Positions 1-8,104 of a stretch of 64,000 nucleotides of DNA are shown in pieces. Every line of letters begins with the position of its first letter. The first letter of the stretch is position 1. Source of the DNA: Arcobacter sp. LC1 (GTDB taxonomy: Bacteria > Campylobacterota > Campylobacteria > Campylobacterales > Arcobacteraceae); the NCBI GenBank assembly GCA_021378565.1, contig JAACJU010000003.1, forward strand, positions 62,001 to 126,000, in the 5' to 3' direction. The notes beneath the pieces were generated by a model, which saw nothing but the letters and a program-made list of their open reading frames with translations, was not told where the DNA came from and made no database searches. The position numbers and the translations under genes were made by a program.

Positions 1-326
1 CAGTAAGAATTCAAGGTATTTTTTGTAAAGTGACTCCACATTTAGTTAAAATTGATTCCTTGATAACAGGGAATGTGAAAATAACTTGCTCAAGATGTGG
101 AGAAAAATGCGAAAAAGAATTAGATGAAAAATTAATTTTTTTTGTAAGTGATGGAATCTATGAAGGCAAAGAAGATATTCTTGTGCTTGAGAGTGAAGAT
201 GGATTTATTGATTTTGACGAGATTTGTCAAAGCGAAATAGCATCTTTATTAAGCGATTATCATTTATGCAAAGAATGTGAAGAAAAAAACGAACCTATAA
301 ATATAGAAATTATCAAGGAGATATAA
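1..326 (+). CDS. yceD: DUF177/YceD family protein, 5' end outside window
   Basis: The reading frame is open to the left edge (codons from base 3), so the start lies upstream. Visible residues include the paired-cysteine motif CSRCGEKC and a second pair, LCKECEEKN, near the C terminus, as in YceD/DUF177 proteins. In other bacteria yceD sits immediately before rpmF and is linked to 23S rRNA accumulation; the same arrangement is seen here, with the stop codon one base before the rpmF ATG. Family assignment rests on the Cys pattern and the rpmF-plsX-fabH context rather than on catalytic residues, since none are known for the family. Confidence 0.75.
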   Translation, partial: VRIQGIFCKVTPHLVKIDSLITGNVKITCSRCGEKCEKELDEKLIFFVSDGIYEGKEDILVLESEDGFIDFDEICQSEIASLLSDYHLCKECEEKNEPINIEIIKEI

Positions 327-327
327 A

Positions 328-489
328 ATGGCAGTACCAAAAAGACGAGTGAGTCACACAAGAAGTGCAAAAAGAAGAACTCATTACAAAATAACACTAA
401 AAAGACCTGTAAAAGATAGCGATGGAACATGGAAAATGCCTCATATGGTGAATCCAAATACTGGCGAATATAAAAAGAGCGATGCTTAA
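328..489 (+). CDS. rpmF: 50S ribosomal protein L32
   Basis: This 53-codon gene encodes the L32 protein of the large ribosomal subunit. It begins [20 protein letters not shown], the characteristic basic L32 N terminus, and continues through a Lys/Arg-rich body to [15 protein letters not shown] good ribosome-binding site (AAGGAG) lies eight bases before the ATG. The stop overlaps the start of plsX by eight bases, suggesting translational coupling. It is short and easily missed, but the L32 signature is unambiguous. The usual zinc-binding cysteines of some L32 forms are absent, so it is a zinc-free type. Confidence 0.95.
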   Translation: MAVPKRRVSHTRSAKRRTHYKITLKRPVKDSDGTWKMPHMVNPNTGEYKKSDA

Positions 490-1474
490 GATAGCAATAG
501 ATGGCATGGGTGGGGACTTTGGTCCTGAACCTATTATAGAAGGACTTTTAGCAGCGTTAAAATCTAATAAAGAATTTAGCGCTATTGCTGTTGGAGACAA
601 GGAACAAATTCTTCCTTTAATTCCTGAAGCTTATCAAGAAAGAATAGAAATATTACATGCTACTGATGTTATTTCTATGTCTGATTTGGCAACAGACGCA
701 CTAAAACGAAAAGACTCAACTATTTATAAAGCTACCGAACTTGTCAAACTTGGAAATGCTGACGCTTTAATCTCAGCTGGACATAGTGGCGCTTCTATGG
801 GTTTAGCGACTTTAAGAATTGGGCGAATTGAAGGTGTTACAAGACCCGCAATTGCTACACTTATGCCAACAAACGAAAATAAAAGTACCTTGGTTTTAGA
901 TGTAGGTGCAAATATTGATAGTGATGCTAAAATTCTTTTTCAATTTGCGATAATGGGACAAGCATATGCAAAAGATGTTTTGCATATTGAAGAGCCTAAG
1001 ACTGGACTTTTAAGCAATGGGGAAGAAGAAAGCAAGGGTAGCATAGTTACTAAAGAAGCTTTTACTTATATGAAAAATCTCCCTAATTTTGCTGGAAATG
1101 TCGAGGGAAATGATATTTTCAATGGTTCAGTTGATGTAGTTATTTGTGATGGCTTTGTAGGAAATATCCTTTTAAAAACTGCTGAGGGTGTGGCTGATAC
1201 TATTAGCAAAATTATAAAAACAAATCTTAAACGCTCTTTGATTACCATAGCTGGTGCAGTGCTTATGAGAAAAGTTTTTAAAACGCTAAAAGTAAAAGTT
1301 GATTACGCTGAATATGGTGGTGCGCCACTTTTAGGTATCAAAGCTCCTGTTATAATATCACATGGTAAAAGTAATGCAAAAGCTATAAAAAATGCAATAT
1401 TTCAAGCAATTGATGCAGCTGATTCAAATTTGAATTCTGATATAAAAGAAAAATTAGCACAATACAAAATTTAA
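482..1474 (+). CDS. plsX: phosphate acyltransferase PlsX
   Basis: PlsX converts acyl-ACP to acyl-phosphate, the acyl donor for PlsY in the first step of membrane phospholipid synthesis; it is a peripheral cytoplasmic protein. The 330-residue product starts with the conserved [17 protein letters not shown] and carries [14 protein letters not shown] and the C-terminal [18 protein letters not shown]. Length is normal for the family. It overlaps rpmF and is followed 12 bases later by fabH, the common lipid-initiation operon order rpmF-plsX-fabH. Confidence 0.97.
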   Translation: MLKIAIDGMGGDFGPEPIIEGLLAALKSNKEFSAIAVGDKEQILPLIPEAYQERIEILHATDVISMSDLATDALKRKDSTIYKATELVKLGNADALISAGHSGASMGLATLRIGRIEGVTRPAIATLMPTNENKSTLVLDVGANIDSDAKILFQFAIMGQAYAKDVLHIEEPKTGLLSNGEEESKGSIVTKEAFTYMKNLPNFAGNVEGNDIFNGSVDVVICDGFVGNILLKTAEGVADTISKIIKTNLKRSLITIAGAVLMRKVFKTLKVKVDYAEYGGAPLLGIKAPVIISHGKSNAKAIKNAIFQAIDAADSNLNSDIKEKLAQYKI

Positions 1475-1486
1475 AAGGATTTATTT

Positions 1487-2485
1487 ATGCCTTATGCAGC
1501 TTTTAGATCAATAGGAGCTTTTGTTCCTGAAAAAATAATGACAAATAAAGATTTTGAAAAGCTTATTGATACAAGTGATGAATGGATACAAAAAAGAACT
1601 GGAATAAAAGAGCGAAGAATCTCAAATGAAGATGAAGCATCTTCAGATTTGGGAGCAAAGGCTGCTAAGGTAGCGATAGAGCGAGCAAAAATAGACAAAG
1701 ATGAGATTGATTTAGTAATTTGTGCTACTGTAACACCTGATTATTTATGTATGCCCTCAACTGCTTGCTTGATAGCTTCAAAATTAGAATTAAAACCTGT
1801 TATGGCATTTGACATAAGCGCAGCTTGTACTGGTTTTGTTTATGCTCTTAGCATTGCTAAAGCTTTTATAGAATCTGGTATGAAAAAAAATGTTTTAATA
1901 GTTGGAGCTGAAACGTATAGCTCAATTTTGGACTACACAGATAGAGCAACTTGCTTTTTATTTGGTGATGGTGCTGGGGCTTGTATTATTAGCGCAACTG
2001 AAGATAAAAGTGAAGCTTTTATCGATATTGAATGCTCAAGTGATGGAGAATATGAAGATTTAATCAAAACTCCAGGTGGTGGAAGTAAACACCCTTGCAG
2101 TCAAGAAGTTGTAGATAATAAAATGGCTTGCATAAAAATGAAGGGAAATGAGACTTACAAATTAGCTGTTAAAACGCTAACTTCGGGAGTCCAAGATTTG
2201 CTTCAAAGAAATAATATAAATATTAAAGATATTACTCATTTTATACCTCATCAAGCAAATTATAGAATTATAAAAGCAGTTGGGGAAAGTTTAGGCTTAG
2301 ATGATTCACAAGTTGTTGTAACAATTGATAAATATGGAAATACTTCAGCTGCTTCTATTCCAATGGCTATGAATTATATTTATGAGCAAAATGAACTAAA
2401 AGCTGGCGATACAATAGTTTTTGATGCTTTTGGTGGTGGACTTACTTGGGGGTCTGCTTTGATTCCTTTTGCTCCTATAAAATAA
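1487..2485 (+). CDS. fabH: 3-oxoacyl-ACP synthase III
   Basis: FabH condenses acetyl-CoA with malonyl-ACP to start type II fatty acid synthesis in the cytoplasm. The 332-residue product has the catalytic Cys114 in SAACTGFVYAL, the His motif in IPHQANYRI and the Asn motif in YGNTSAASIP, so the Cys-His-Asn triad is complete. A ribosome-binding site (AAAGGA) precedes the ATG. It is the last gene of the yceD-rpmF-plsX-fabH cluster, and the next gene runs in the opposite direction. Confidence 0.97.
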   Translation: MPYAAFRSIGAFVPEKIMTNKDFEKLIDTSDEWIQKRTGIKERRISNEDEASSDLGAKAAKVAIERAKIDKDEIDLVICATVTPDYLCMPSTACLIASKLELKPVMAFDISAACTGFVYALSIAKAFIESGMKKNVLIVGAETYSSILDYTDRATCFLFGDGAGACIISATEDKSEAFIDIECSSDGEYEDLIKTPGGGSKHPCSQEVVDNKMACIKMKGNETYKLAVKTLTSGVQDLLQRNNINIKDITHFIPHQANYRIIKAVGESLGLDDSQVVVTIDKYGNTSAASIPMAMNYIYEQNELKAGDTIVFDAFGGGLTWGSALIPFAPIK

Positions 2486-2501
2486 ACAAGTTGAGTAAAT
2501 A

Positions 2502-2535
2502 AGATAAACTAGGTATTTTTATATCTAGCTTATCT
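2502..2535. other. stem-loop between convergent genes
   Basis: AGATAAACTAG (2502-2512) can pair with CTAGCTTATCT (2525-2535) with one mismatch and a 12-base AT-rich loop. It lies 16 bases after the fabH stop, between convergent genes. There is no clean T-run on the plus side, so a role in termination or RNA 3' stability is possible but not shown. The remainder of 2486-2694 is AT-rich with no gene visible. Confidence 0.35.
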
Positions 2536-2694
2536 AAAAATATAAAATCCTAAAAAATTGCAAAATCCAAATTTTAAAACTCTGTAAATAATAAAAATTT
2601 AAATTCAAATATTTTAAATTTACTTTTGCTTATCAAGTTTTTAACTATTTTGTATTTTAAGCTTTTACTTTAGAAATTCAAAAACTTAGGCTAG

Positions 2695-3150
2695 TTAATC
2701 TTTGAAAAAATTACTATTTTTAGGATTATTTTTGAAAACATTCATAGATTTATTTTTGCTTTCTAGCTCTTTGCTCCCTTTTTCTGTATTCTCTTTTCCA
2801 AGTGTTGCATAGTTATTGACAAAAAGCATAACATCGTCAACCAAAATCTGAAATATTGCATAATAAGGTATTTTTACCAAACTTGGATAATTTTCATCTC
2901 CAAAACCAGCCTCAAAAGAAATATATTCATCTTCTAAATCAATACTAGAGTAAGTATAATTTGCTAAAACAAAAAGAGAAAATTTGCCAAATTGCTTAGC
3001 TAAATTATCAGGTAAAACTGGTTCAAAATCTACATTTGACATATTCGCAGTCAAAGAAAATTCACTTTCATTTTTTAGCAAAAAAGTGATTAATTCTTTT
3101 GCTTGTTTTTTCATTAAATTTTTATATTCCTCACTTTGCAACAAGTACAT
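2695..3150 (-). CDS. SspB-like putative ClpXP adaptor
   Basis: This 151-residue soluble protein has no strong named match in my memory. Its middle part resembles the stringent starvation protein B fold: an N-terminal helix region (YLLQSEEYKNLMKKQ), a strand with DFEPVLPDNLAKQF, and the segment YISFEAGFGDENYPSLVKIP followed by YYAIFQILV, which parallels the 'ISFNARFGG...VPMAAVLAIY' part of E. coli SspB. The last 35 residues are polar and low-complexity, as in SspB proteins, whose flexible tail docks on ClpX. SspB delivers ssrA-tagged proteins to ClpXP. It follows pabC by one base in the same operon. The assignment is by pattern only. Confidence 0.45.
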   Translation of the reverse strand: MYLLQSEEYKNLMKKQAKELITFLLKNESEFSLTANMSNVDFEPVLPDNLAKQFGKFSLFVLANYTYSSIDLEDEYISFEAGFGDENYPSLVKIPYYAIFQILVDDVMLFVNNYATLGKENTEKGSKELESKNKSMNVFKNNPKNSNFFKD

Positions 3151-3151
3151 T

Positions 3152-3736
3152 TTATTCCTTTATTTTAAAATTACTAATAATATCAAAACCTATCATAGCA
3201 TTCATCAAAGCAAGGCTTTGTGCTTTTTTTATAAAATCTAGGTTTAAATCTTTTTCTTTTAGTTTGCCTTCTTTTAAAAGTCTTGCTCTTGTAATTCCTT
3301 CAAATAAAGCCAATCTTGGAGTATACCAAATATTTCCATATTTTACCGCAATATTTGCTATAGAAGTATCACTAAGAAAAGAATTTTTGAAGATTAAAAT
3401 CTCATCACAATCTTTTTTTTGCTTAAATAATTCATCTATTTTGCTTCTATCTAAAAACTTATAATCATAGCTTATATCATCACAAAAAATTACCTTAAAA
3501 GTTTGGATTTCTCTTTTTTTATATTTTAAATAAGAAATTTCCAAAACACCATTTTCGTCATAAATTACTTTACATTTAACAAGACCTAATATTTTAGGAG
3601 GGCTTAAAAGCCTTGTTAAATTTAATCTTAATTTAATAGTTTTATAGATTCTTTTTTCATGAAAAAAAAGATTATGAAAAACTCCGTTTTCAAGTTTTAT
3701 AGTTTCAAAATACCTAGTCTTTATTTTTTTTGTCAT
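3152..3736 (-). CDS. pabC: aminotransferase class IV, 4-amino-4-deoxychorismate lyase-like
   Basis: Probable PLP enzyme that releases pyruvate from aminodeoxychorismate to give 4-aminobenzoate for folate. The 194-residue product is short for the fold-type IV family but has the N-terminal ETIKLENGVFHNLFFHEKRI, a candidate Schiff-base Lys in YDYKFLDRSK, and the TPRLALFEGITRARLL segment typical of the family. It overlaps the pabB stop by four bases (ATGA), which supports the PabC role over a branched-chain or D-amino-acid aminotransferase. Confidence 0.8.
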   Translation of the reverse strand: MTKKIKTRYFETIKLENGVFHNLFFHEKRIYKTIKLRLNLTRLLSPPKILGLVKCKVIYDENGVLEISYLKYKKREIQTFKVIFCDDISYDYKFLDRSKIDELFKQKKDCDEILIFKNSFLSDTSIANIAVKYGNIWYTPRLALFEGITRARLLKEGKLKEKDLNLDFIKKAQSLALMNAMIGFDIISNFKIKE

Positions 3737-4680
3737 GATAAATAAATCTTGGCTAAAATTTCTTCGTACTCACTAGTTGCTAAACTATCAATAGTTAGCC
3801 CACCTCCACTTTTATAAAAAAGTTTTTCTCCTTCCTTTTGAATGAACCTTATCATAACAGCAGAATCAAGATTTTTTCCATCAAAATATACAAAAACCCC
3901 TGTATAAAAATCCCTAGAATAATCTTCAACTTCATTTATTATTTTAAGGGTTTCTCTTTTGGGTGCGCCACAGATTGAGCCAGCAGGCAAGAGTCTATCA
4001 AGTATTGTGCCAATATTTTTGTTCCATGGCTTATCTAGTTTTCCACAAATTTGCGAAGATACTTGAAGAAGTTTTGTTTCTCCTGCGTCAATTTCTTCGA
4101 CAAAGCGAAATTTTTTTACTCTTACTTCTTTTGCTACCATGGATAAATCATTTCTAAGTAAATCTACTACCATGGTATGCTCAGCTGTTTCTTTTTTATT
4201 TTCTAATATTTTTTTCTTAGCATTTTTAATATTAGCATCAATTGTGCCCTTCATAGGATAAGCTGAAATTTCTTGATTTTGTATTTTTATAAAACGCTCA
4301 GGTGAAAAACAAACAAACTCATCTTTAAATCTTAGCTTAAATTTGGCTTTACTTTGCGCATAAATTTGCTTTAGGTTTAGGTCTGTTTTTATCTGTGTTT
4401 TAAGACTGAGATTTAAAAAATAAGTATGCCCTTTTTTAATATATTGTATTATTTTATTAAATTGTTTTTCATAAGATTTTAGTGAACTTGGATATTTTTT
4501 TAAATGAATATTCTTATTCACAAAATCTTTAGAAGAGCTTTCGTCCATAGAAAAAGAAATATCACAAGCAGAAAAATCACTTATTATTTCACACCTTGTA
4601 CAAGCAAAATCAATTACTAATAAAAAAGGGTATTTTCTTTGCCCTAAATCGTTTATTTTATCAATATCGCTTTTAAGCAT
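3733..4680 (-). CDS. pabB: aminodeoxychorismate synthase component I
   Basis: A chorismate-binding enzyme that aminates chorismate for folate synthesis. At 315 residues it consists essentially of the catalytic chorismate-binding domain, with the motifs AYPMKGTIDANIKNAKKKIL, HTMVVDLLRNDLSMVAKEV, GSICGAPKRETLKIINEVE and RDFYTGVFVYF. PabB, rather than TrpE or an isochorismate synthase, is favoured by the ATGA overlap with pabC. The start overlaps the pyrB stop (TAATG), so pyrB, pabB and pabC are probably translated from one message. Confidence 0.9.
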   Translation of the reverse strand: MLKSDIDKINDLGQRKYPFLLVIDFACTRCEIISDFSACDISFSMDESSSKDFVNKNIHLKKYPSSLKSYEKQFNKIIQYIKKGHTYFLNLSLKTQIKTDLNLKQIYAQSKAKFKLRFKDEFVCFSPERFIKIQNQEISAYPMKGTIDANIKNAKKKILENKKETAEHTMVVDLLRNDLSMVAKEVRVKKFRFVEEIDAGETKLLQVSSQICGKLDKPWNKNIGTILDRLLPAGSICGAPKRETLKIINEVEDYSRDFYTGVFVYFDGKNLDSAVMIRFIQKEGEKLFYKSGGGLTIDSLATSEYEEILAKIYLS

Positions 4681-5561
4681 TAATTTTGCAAAAGTAATTT
4701 TTTTAAAATAGCCATCCTAACTGCTACTCCATTTTGAACTTGTTTTAGTATTTTATTTCTTTTATCTTCTAGCATCTCATCATCTATATCTACATTTCTG
4801 TTCACTGGTCCTGGGTGCAAGAGTAAAATATCTCTTTTGCCAAAGCATTTTTTTGTAATGCAATAATCTTTTGCATATTCTTGCAAAGAAGCATAATAAA
4901 TCTGTGAATGTCTTTCAAGCTGAGTTCTTAAACTCATCACAATATCAAGCTCATCAATAATCTCAGATAAAAATTCATATTGTCTAAGCTTAGTATCGGC
5001 AACTTGAAAATGCTTAGGAGCTACAAAAATAGGCTCTATTCCAAATCTTGGCAATAAAGATGCATTACTTGAAGCAACTCTTGAAGTTTTTACATCCCCA
5101 ACTATGGCTAGTTTCTTACCTTTAACCTTGGAATCAAAATGTTCTAAAATAGTAAATAAATCAAGTAAGGCTTGAGTGGGATGTGCATTTTCTCCATCTC
5201 CTGCATTTACTATAGGGCAAGATACATGCTCAACTAAACTTTGAGGTAAACCCCTTTGGCTGTGTCTTATAACTATCAAATCAGGCTTCATCGCGCAAAT
5301 ATTTGCAACTGTATCAAAAATTGTCTCGCCCTTTGAGCGTGAGCTTGTACCGACATCTAAGCTAACAACATCGGCGCCTAATCTTTTAGCCGCTATTTCA
5401 AAGCTTGACCTTGTTCTTGTTGAGTTTTCAAAAAAAAGAGGGACTATTAACTTGCCTTTTAAAATTGGTCTTGTTTGCAAGTCGCTAAAAATTTTAGCAT
5501 CGTCAAATAAAGATAGTATTTCTTCATTCGTAAAATCAGAGGTGGTGATTAAATTTTGCAT
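4680..5561 (-). CDS. pyrB: aspartate carbamoyltransferase catalytic subunit
   Basis: PyrB joins carbamoyl phosphate to aspartate in the first committed step of pyrimidine synthesis. The 293-residue product contains the carbamoyl-phosphate loop FFENSTRTRSSFEIAAKRLG, the 'RHSQRGLPQ' and 'NAGDGENAHPTQALLD' segments, and HPGPVNRNVDID near the C terminus. Length is normal for the short bacterial catalytic subunit. No pyrI gene is adjacent. It is the first gene of the minus-strand pyrB-pabB-pabC operon and diverges from argD. Confidence 0.96.
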   Translation of the reverse strand: MQNLITTSDFTNEEILSLFDDAKIFSDLQTRPILKGKLIVPLFFENSTRTRSSFEIAAKRLGADVVSLDVGTSSRSKGETIFDTVANICAMKPDLIVIRHSQRGLPQSLVEHVSCPIVNAGDGENAHPTQALLDLFTILEHFDSKVKGKKLAIVGDVKTSRVASSNASLLPRFGIEPIFVAPKHFQVADTKLRQYEFLSEIIDELDIVMSLRTQLERHSQIYYASLQEYAKDYCITKKCFGKRDILLLHPGPVNRNVDIDDEMLEDKRNKILKQVQNGVAVRMAILKKLLLQN

Positions 5562-5585
5562 TTTTGTTCCTTTTTTACGAAATAT

Positions 5586-5591
5586 ATTGTA
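5586..5591 (-). promoter_or_regulatory. candidate -10 box of pyrB operon
   Basis: On the minus strand the sequence reads TTTTTTTGTTACAATATAT, a T-run plus TACAAT arrangement typical of Campylobacter vegetative promoters. It lies about 25 bases before the pyrB ATG, giving a very short leader. Confidence 0.4.
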
Positions 5592-5678
5592 ACAAAAAAA
5601 TCATTAAGCTTTATTATTTTGATGCTTAATTATTTACATTGCAAAAGTTATTTTTACCTATTTTTAGCATTTTTTGGC

Positions 5679-5684
5679 TATGCT
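5679..5684 (+). promoter_or_regulatory. candidate -10 box of argD
   Basis: TTTTTTGGCTATGCT has the T-rich stretch, G and TATGCT hexamer expected for a Campylobacter sigma-70 promoter. It ends 20 bases before the argD ATG, with AAAGGA as the ribosome-binding site between them. Confidence 0.35.
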
Positions 5685-5704
5685 TCATTTTTAAAGGATA
5701 GAAA

Positions 5705-6907
5705 ATGTTAGAAAATGATGATAAAAAATATGTCTTAAATACTTATGCAAAAAATTATACAAATTTTGTAAAAGGTAAAAATGCTAGAATTTTTGATGAA
5801 AATAATAAAGAATATATAGATTTTACTTCTGGCATTGGAGTACTTAGTTTAGGGCATGCAAATGAGAAAATCACAAAAACTATTTGTGAACAAGCAAGTA
5901 AAATACTTCATATTTCTAATCTTTATGTGATAGAGCCCCAAGTTAAATTGGCAAAAAAAATCATAGAATTAAGCCCTTATGAAGATGGTGGAGTTTTTTT
6001 TGCAAACTCTGGAGCTGAGGCAAATGAAGGCGCTATAAAATTAGCTAGAAAATATGGTGAAGTAAAAAAGGTAAAAAGCAAAAAGATTAAGCCTTTTAAA
6101 ATTATTAGTTTAAATAACTCTTTTCACGGAAGAACAATAGCAACTGCCAAAGCAACCGCACAAGACTCAATCCATCCTTTAAGTTTTGCTCCTTATCCTG
6201 AGGGTTTTGTTTATGTGCAAACACTAGAAGATATTTATAAAAGTGTTGATGATGAAACCCTAGGCGTTATGATTGAGCTTATTCAAGGCGAAGGTGGAGT
6301 TTTGACTTTTTCTAAAGAAGAAATACAAAAATTAGCAAGTTTTTTAAAGCAAAAAGGTATTTTGCTCATTGTTGATGAAGTTCAAACAGGAGTTTTTAGA
6401 ACAGGTGCTTTTCTTTGTTCGCAAGTTTATGGAATATGCCCTGATATTATAACTCTTGCTAAAGGACTTGGTGGAGGTGTGCCAATAGGTGCAGTTCTTA
6501 CTTCGCATAAAGATATTTTTACTGCAGGAGACCATGGTTCTACCTTTGGAGGAAACTATTTAGTTACCGCAACTTCGCTAGAAGTTCTAAATATTTTAGA
6601 AAATTTAAAAGATTCGGGAATTTTAGAAAATACGATAAAATATTTTCAAGAAAAACTAGAAAGTACGCTTAAAAAATATCCTAAAATATTTTCCAAAATC
6701 CTAGGAATTGGGCTTATGAAAGGGCTTGCATTAAAAGATGAAACACAGCTAAAAAAACTTATTGGGTTTTGCTTAGATGAAGGGCTTTTAGTCCTAAAAG
6801 CAGGCAAAAGTACACTTAGATTTTTGCCTCCTCTTAGTATAAGCATAGAAGAGATAGACCTTGGTTTTAAAAGATTAGATTTAGCGCTTAAAAACTTTGA
6901 TTATTAG
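5705..6907 (+). CDS. argD: acetylornithine aminotransferase
   Basis: A class III PLP aminotransferase that makes N-acetylornithine in arginine synthesis, possibly also serving in lysine synthesis. The 400-residue product has the GAEANEGAIKLAR phosphate-binding region, NSFHGRTIATAKAT, the PLP-interacting DEVQTGVFRTG (Asp224) and the Schiff-base Lys253 in LAKGLGGGVPIGAV. Length matches the family. It stands alone in its operon, with AAAGGATAGAAA just before the ATG. A related substrate such as succinylornithine cannot be excluded from sequence alone. Confidence 0.93.
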   Translation: MLENDDKKYVLNTYAKNYTNFVKGKNARIFDENNKEYIDFTSGIGVLSLGHANEKITKTICEQASKILHISNLYVIEPQVKLAKKIIELSPYEDGGVFFANSGAEANEGAIKLARKYGEVKKVKSKKIKPFKIISLNNSFHGRTIATAKATAQDSIHPLSFAPYPEGFVYVQTLEDIYKSVDDETLGVMIELIQGEGGVLTFSKEEIQKLASFLKQKGILLIVDEVQTGVFRTGAFLCSQVYGICPDIITLAKGLGGGVPIGAVLTSHKDIFTAGDHGSTFGGNYLVTATSLEVLNILENLKDSGILENTIKYFQEKLESTLKKYPKIFSKILGIGLMKGLALKDETQLKKLIGFCLDEGLLVLKAGKSTLRFLPPLSISIEEIDLGFKRLDLALKNFDY

Positions 6908-7133
6908 CTATTATTCGTGATAAAATGCTTGAAAATTTAAAGTAAAAATATAAAGAAATTTTAAGCTAATTTCTTCCTAAAAATAAAAATATTAAGATAT
7001 TTGTAAGTTTTATTTTAGTATACTGCTCAGTTTTAAAAATATAAATATACTTTCAAATTCTAAAATAAAAACTTGAAGTATTTTCTAGATTTTCAACATA
7101 AAAAACAATGCGAAAGAAAAAAGAGTAAATTAT

Positions 7134-7982
7134 ATGCCAAGAATTCTTATACTAATTATTATGATGACTGTTTATAGCTTTGCGATTAGTCCTGCTCAGC
7201 TAGAACGTATGCAAATAGTGGCCAATGAAGCCGTAAAAATTCACAAAGAAACATCTGTTAGCTATGAAAAAACTATTCTTGCTATTTATTTGCAAGAGTC
7301 CTCAGCTGGGCTTAAAATAATAGGAGATAAATTTAAGGATTCTTTTTATATTTTATCATATAAAAATGGCAAAAAAAATAGAATATATATCAAAAAAAAT
7401 CTTCTTATAAAAAAAGATGGTAAATATCATTATATCTACCAAGGCTTTTATAAAAAAGTTTATAGACATATTGGAAGACTAAAACCACTTAGTGAATCTT
7501 CCTTGGGTGGATTTCAAATCAAACTTGATACCGCAAAAAAAGTAATAAAGCATTATAATATGAAAAAATATATGAATTTGAGTGACACGGATTTAATTAA
7601 TAAATTATTAGTAAATATTAAATTCTCAGCAAATATAGCAATAAGATATCTGATAATGTGCAAAAATTCAGCGATTAGAAAAAAGCTATCAGATCCTTAC
7701 TTAAAATCCATATCAAGATACAATGGTGGCTGGAAAAATATGAAATACATATATGGATACAAAGATAAAAAACATAGATTTCATTCAGGCGTACTTCAAA
7801 AATTAAAATATGTTGAAAAACTTATTAAACAAAAAAAGATTATTTTAAAAAATAGTGATTCATCTAATAAACTTGCATTAAATGAATCTACTGCTAAAAA
7901 TTGTAAAAAAATATTCTTGAATACAAATAAGATTTTACCTAGCGATAATTTAAGTAATACTCAATTTCATCCTTATTCGTAA
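7134..7982 (+). CDS. secreted lytic transglycosylase-like protein
   Basis: This 282-residue protein has a hydrophobic N-terminal signal (RILILIIMMTVYSFA) and features of the SLT/lysozyme-like fold: a candidate catalytic Glu55 in AIYLQESSAGLKI, the second conserved stretch ESSLGGFQIKLDTA and SRYNGGWKN near residue 200. It would cleave peptidoglycan glycan strands in the periplasm. The last 14 codons and the stop lie inside a 165-bp sequence identical in type to the antisense 3' end of pyk (see repeat at 7940), so its C terminus either natively overlaps pyk or was replaced there. The high Lys content and isolation suggest an accessory gene. Confidence 0.65.
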   Translation: MPRILILIIMMTVYSFAISPAQLERMQIVANEAVKIHKETSVSYEKTILAIYLQESSAGLKIIGDKFKDSFYILSYKNGKKNRIYIKKNLLIKKDGKYHYIYQGFYKKVYRHIGRLKPLSESSLGGFQIKLDTAKKVIKHYNMKKYMNLSDTDLINKLLVNIKFSANIAIRYLIMCKNSAIRKKLSDPYLKSISRYNGGWKNMKYIYGYKDKKHRFHSGVLQKLKYVEKLIKQKKIILKNSDSSNKLALNESTAKNCKKIFLNTNKILPSDNLSNTQFHPYS

Positions 7983-8104
7983 TCTTAATAGAATTTGTTG
8001 AGCCTGGCATTCCTACGGGATAGCCACAAGTTGAAACATAAAGTCCTTCTTTGTTAAGCTCTCCTCTTTGCTCTAAAATCTTTAGCATTTTATGAATCAT
8101 TTTT
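7940..8104. repeat. left direct copy of pyk 3' end
   Basis: This 165-bp stretch repeats 9199-9363 (offset 1259 bp) with four substitutions that I count by eye. It corresponds to the last ~54 codons of pyk, read on the minus strand, and ends precisely at the stop codon, which is TAG here and TAA in the right copy. It contains the end of the transglycosylase-like gene and the last codons of the nuclease gene. It is a pyk remnant without the rest of the gene. Confidence 0.95.

Noticed and set aside
2502-2535. Rho-independent terminator after fabH
   Set aside because: The stem has a mismatch and no T-run follows on either strand, so it is listed only as a stem-loop.
6908-7133. Possible tRNA or integration site before the transglycosylase-like gene
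   Set aside because: No cloverleaf or T-loop consensus (GTTCGA-type) was found; the stretch is featureless AT-rich DNA.
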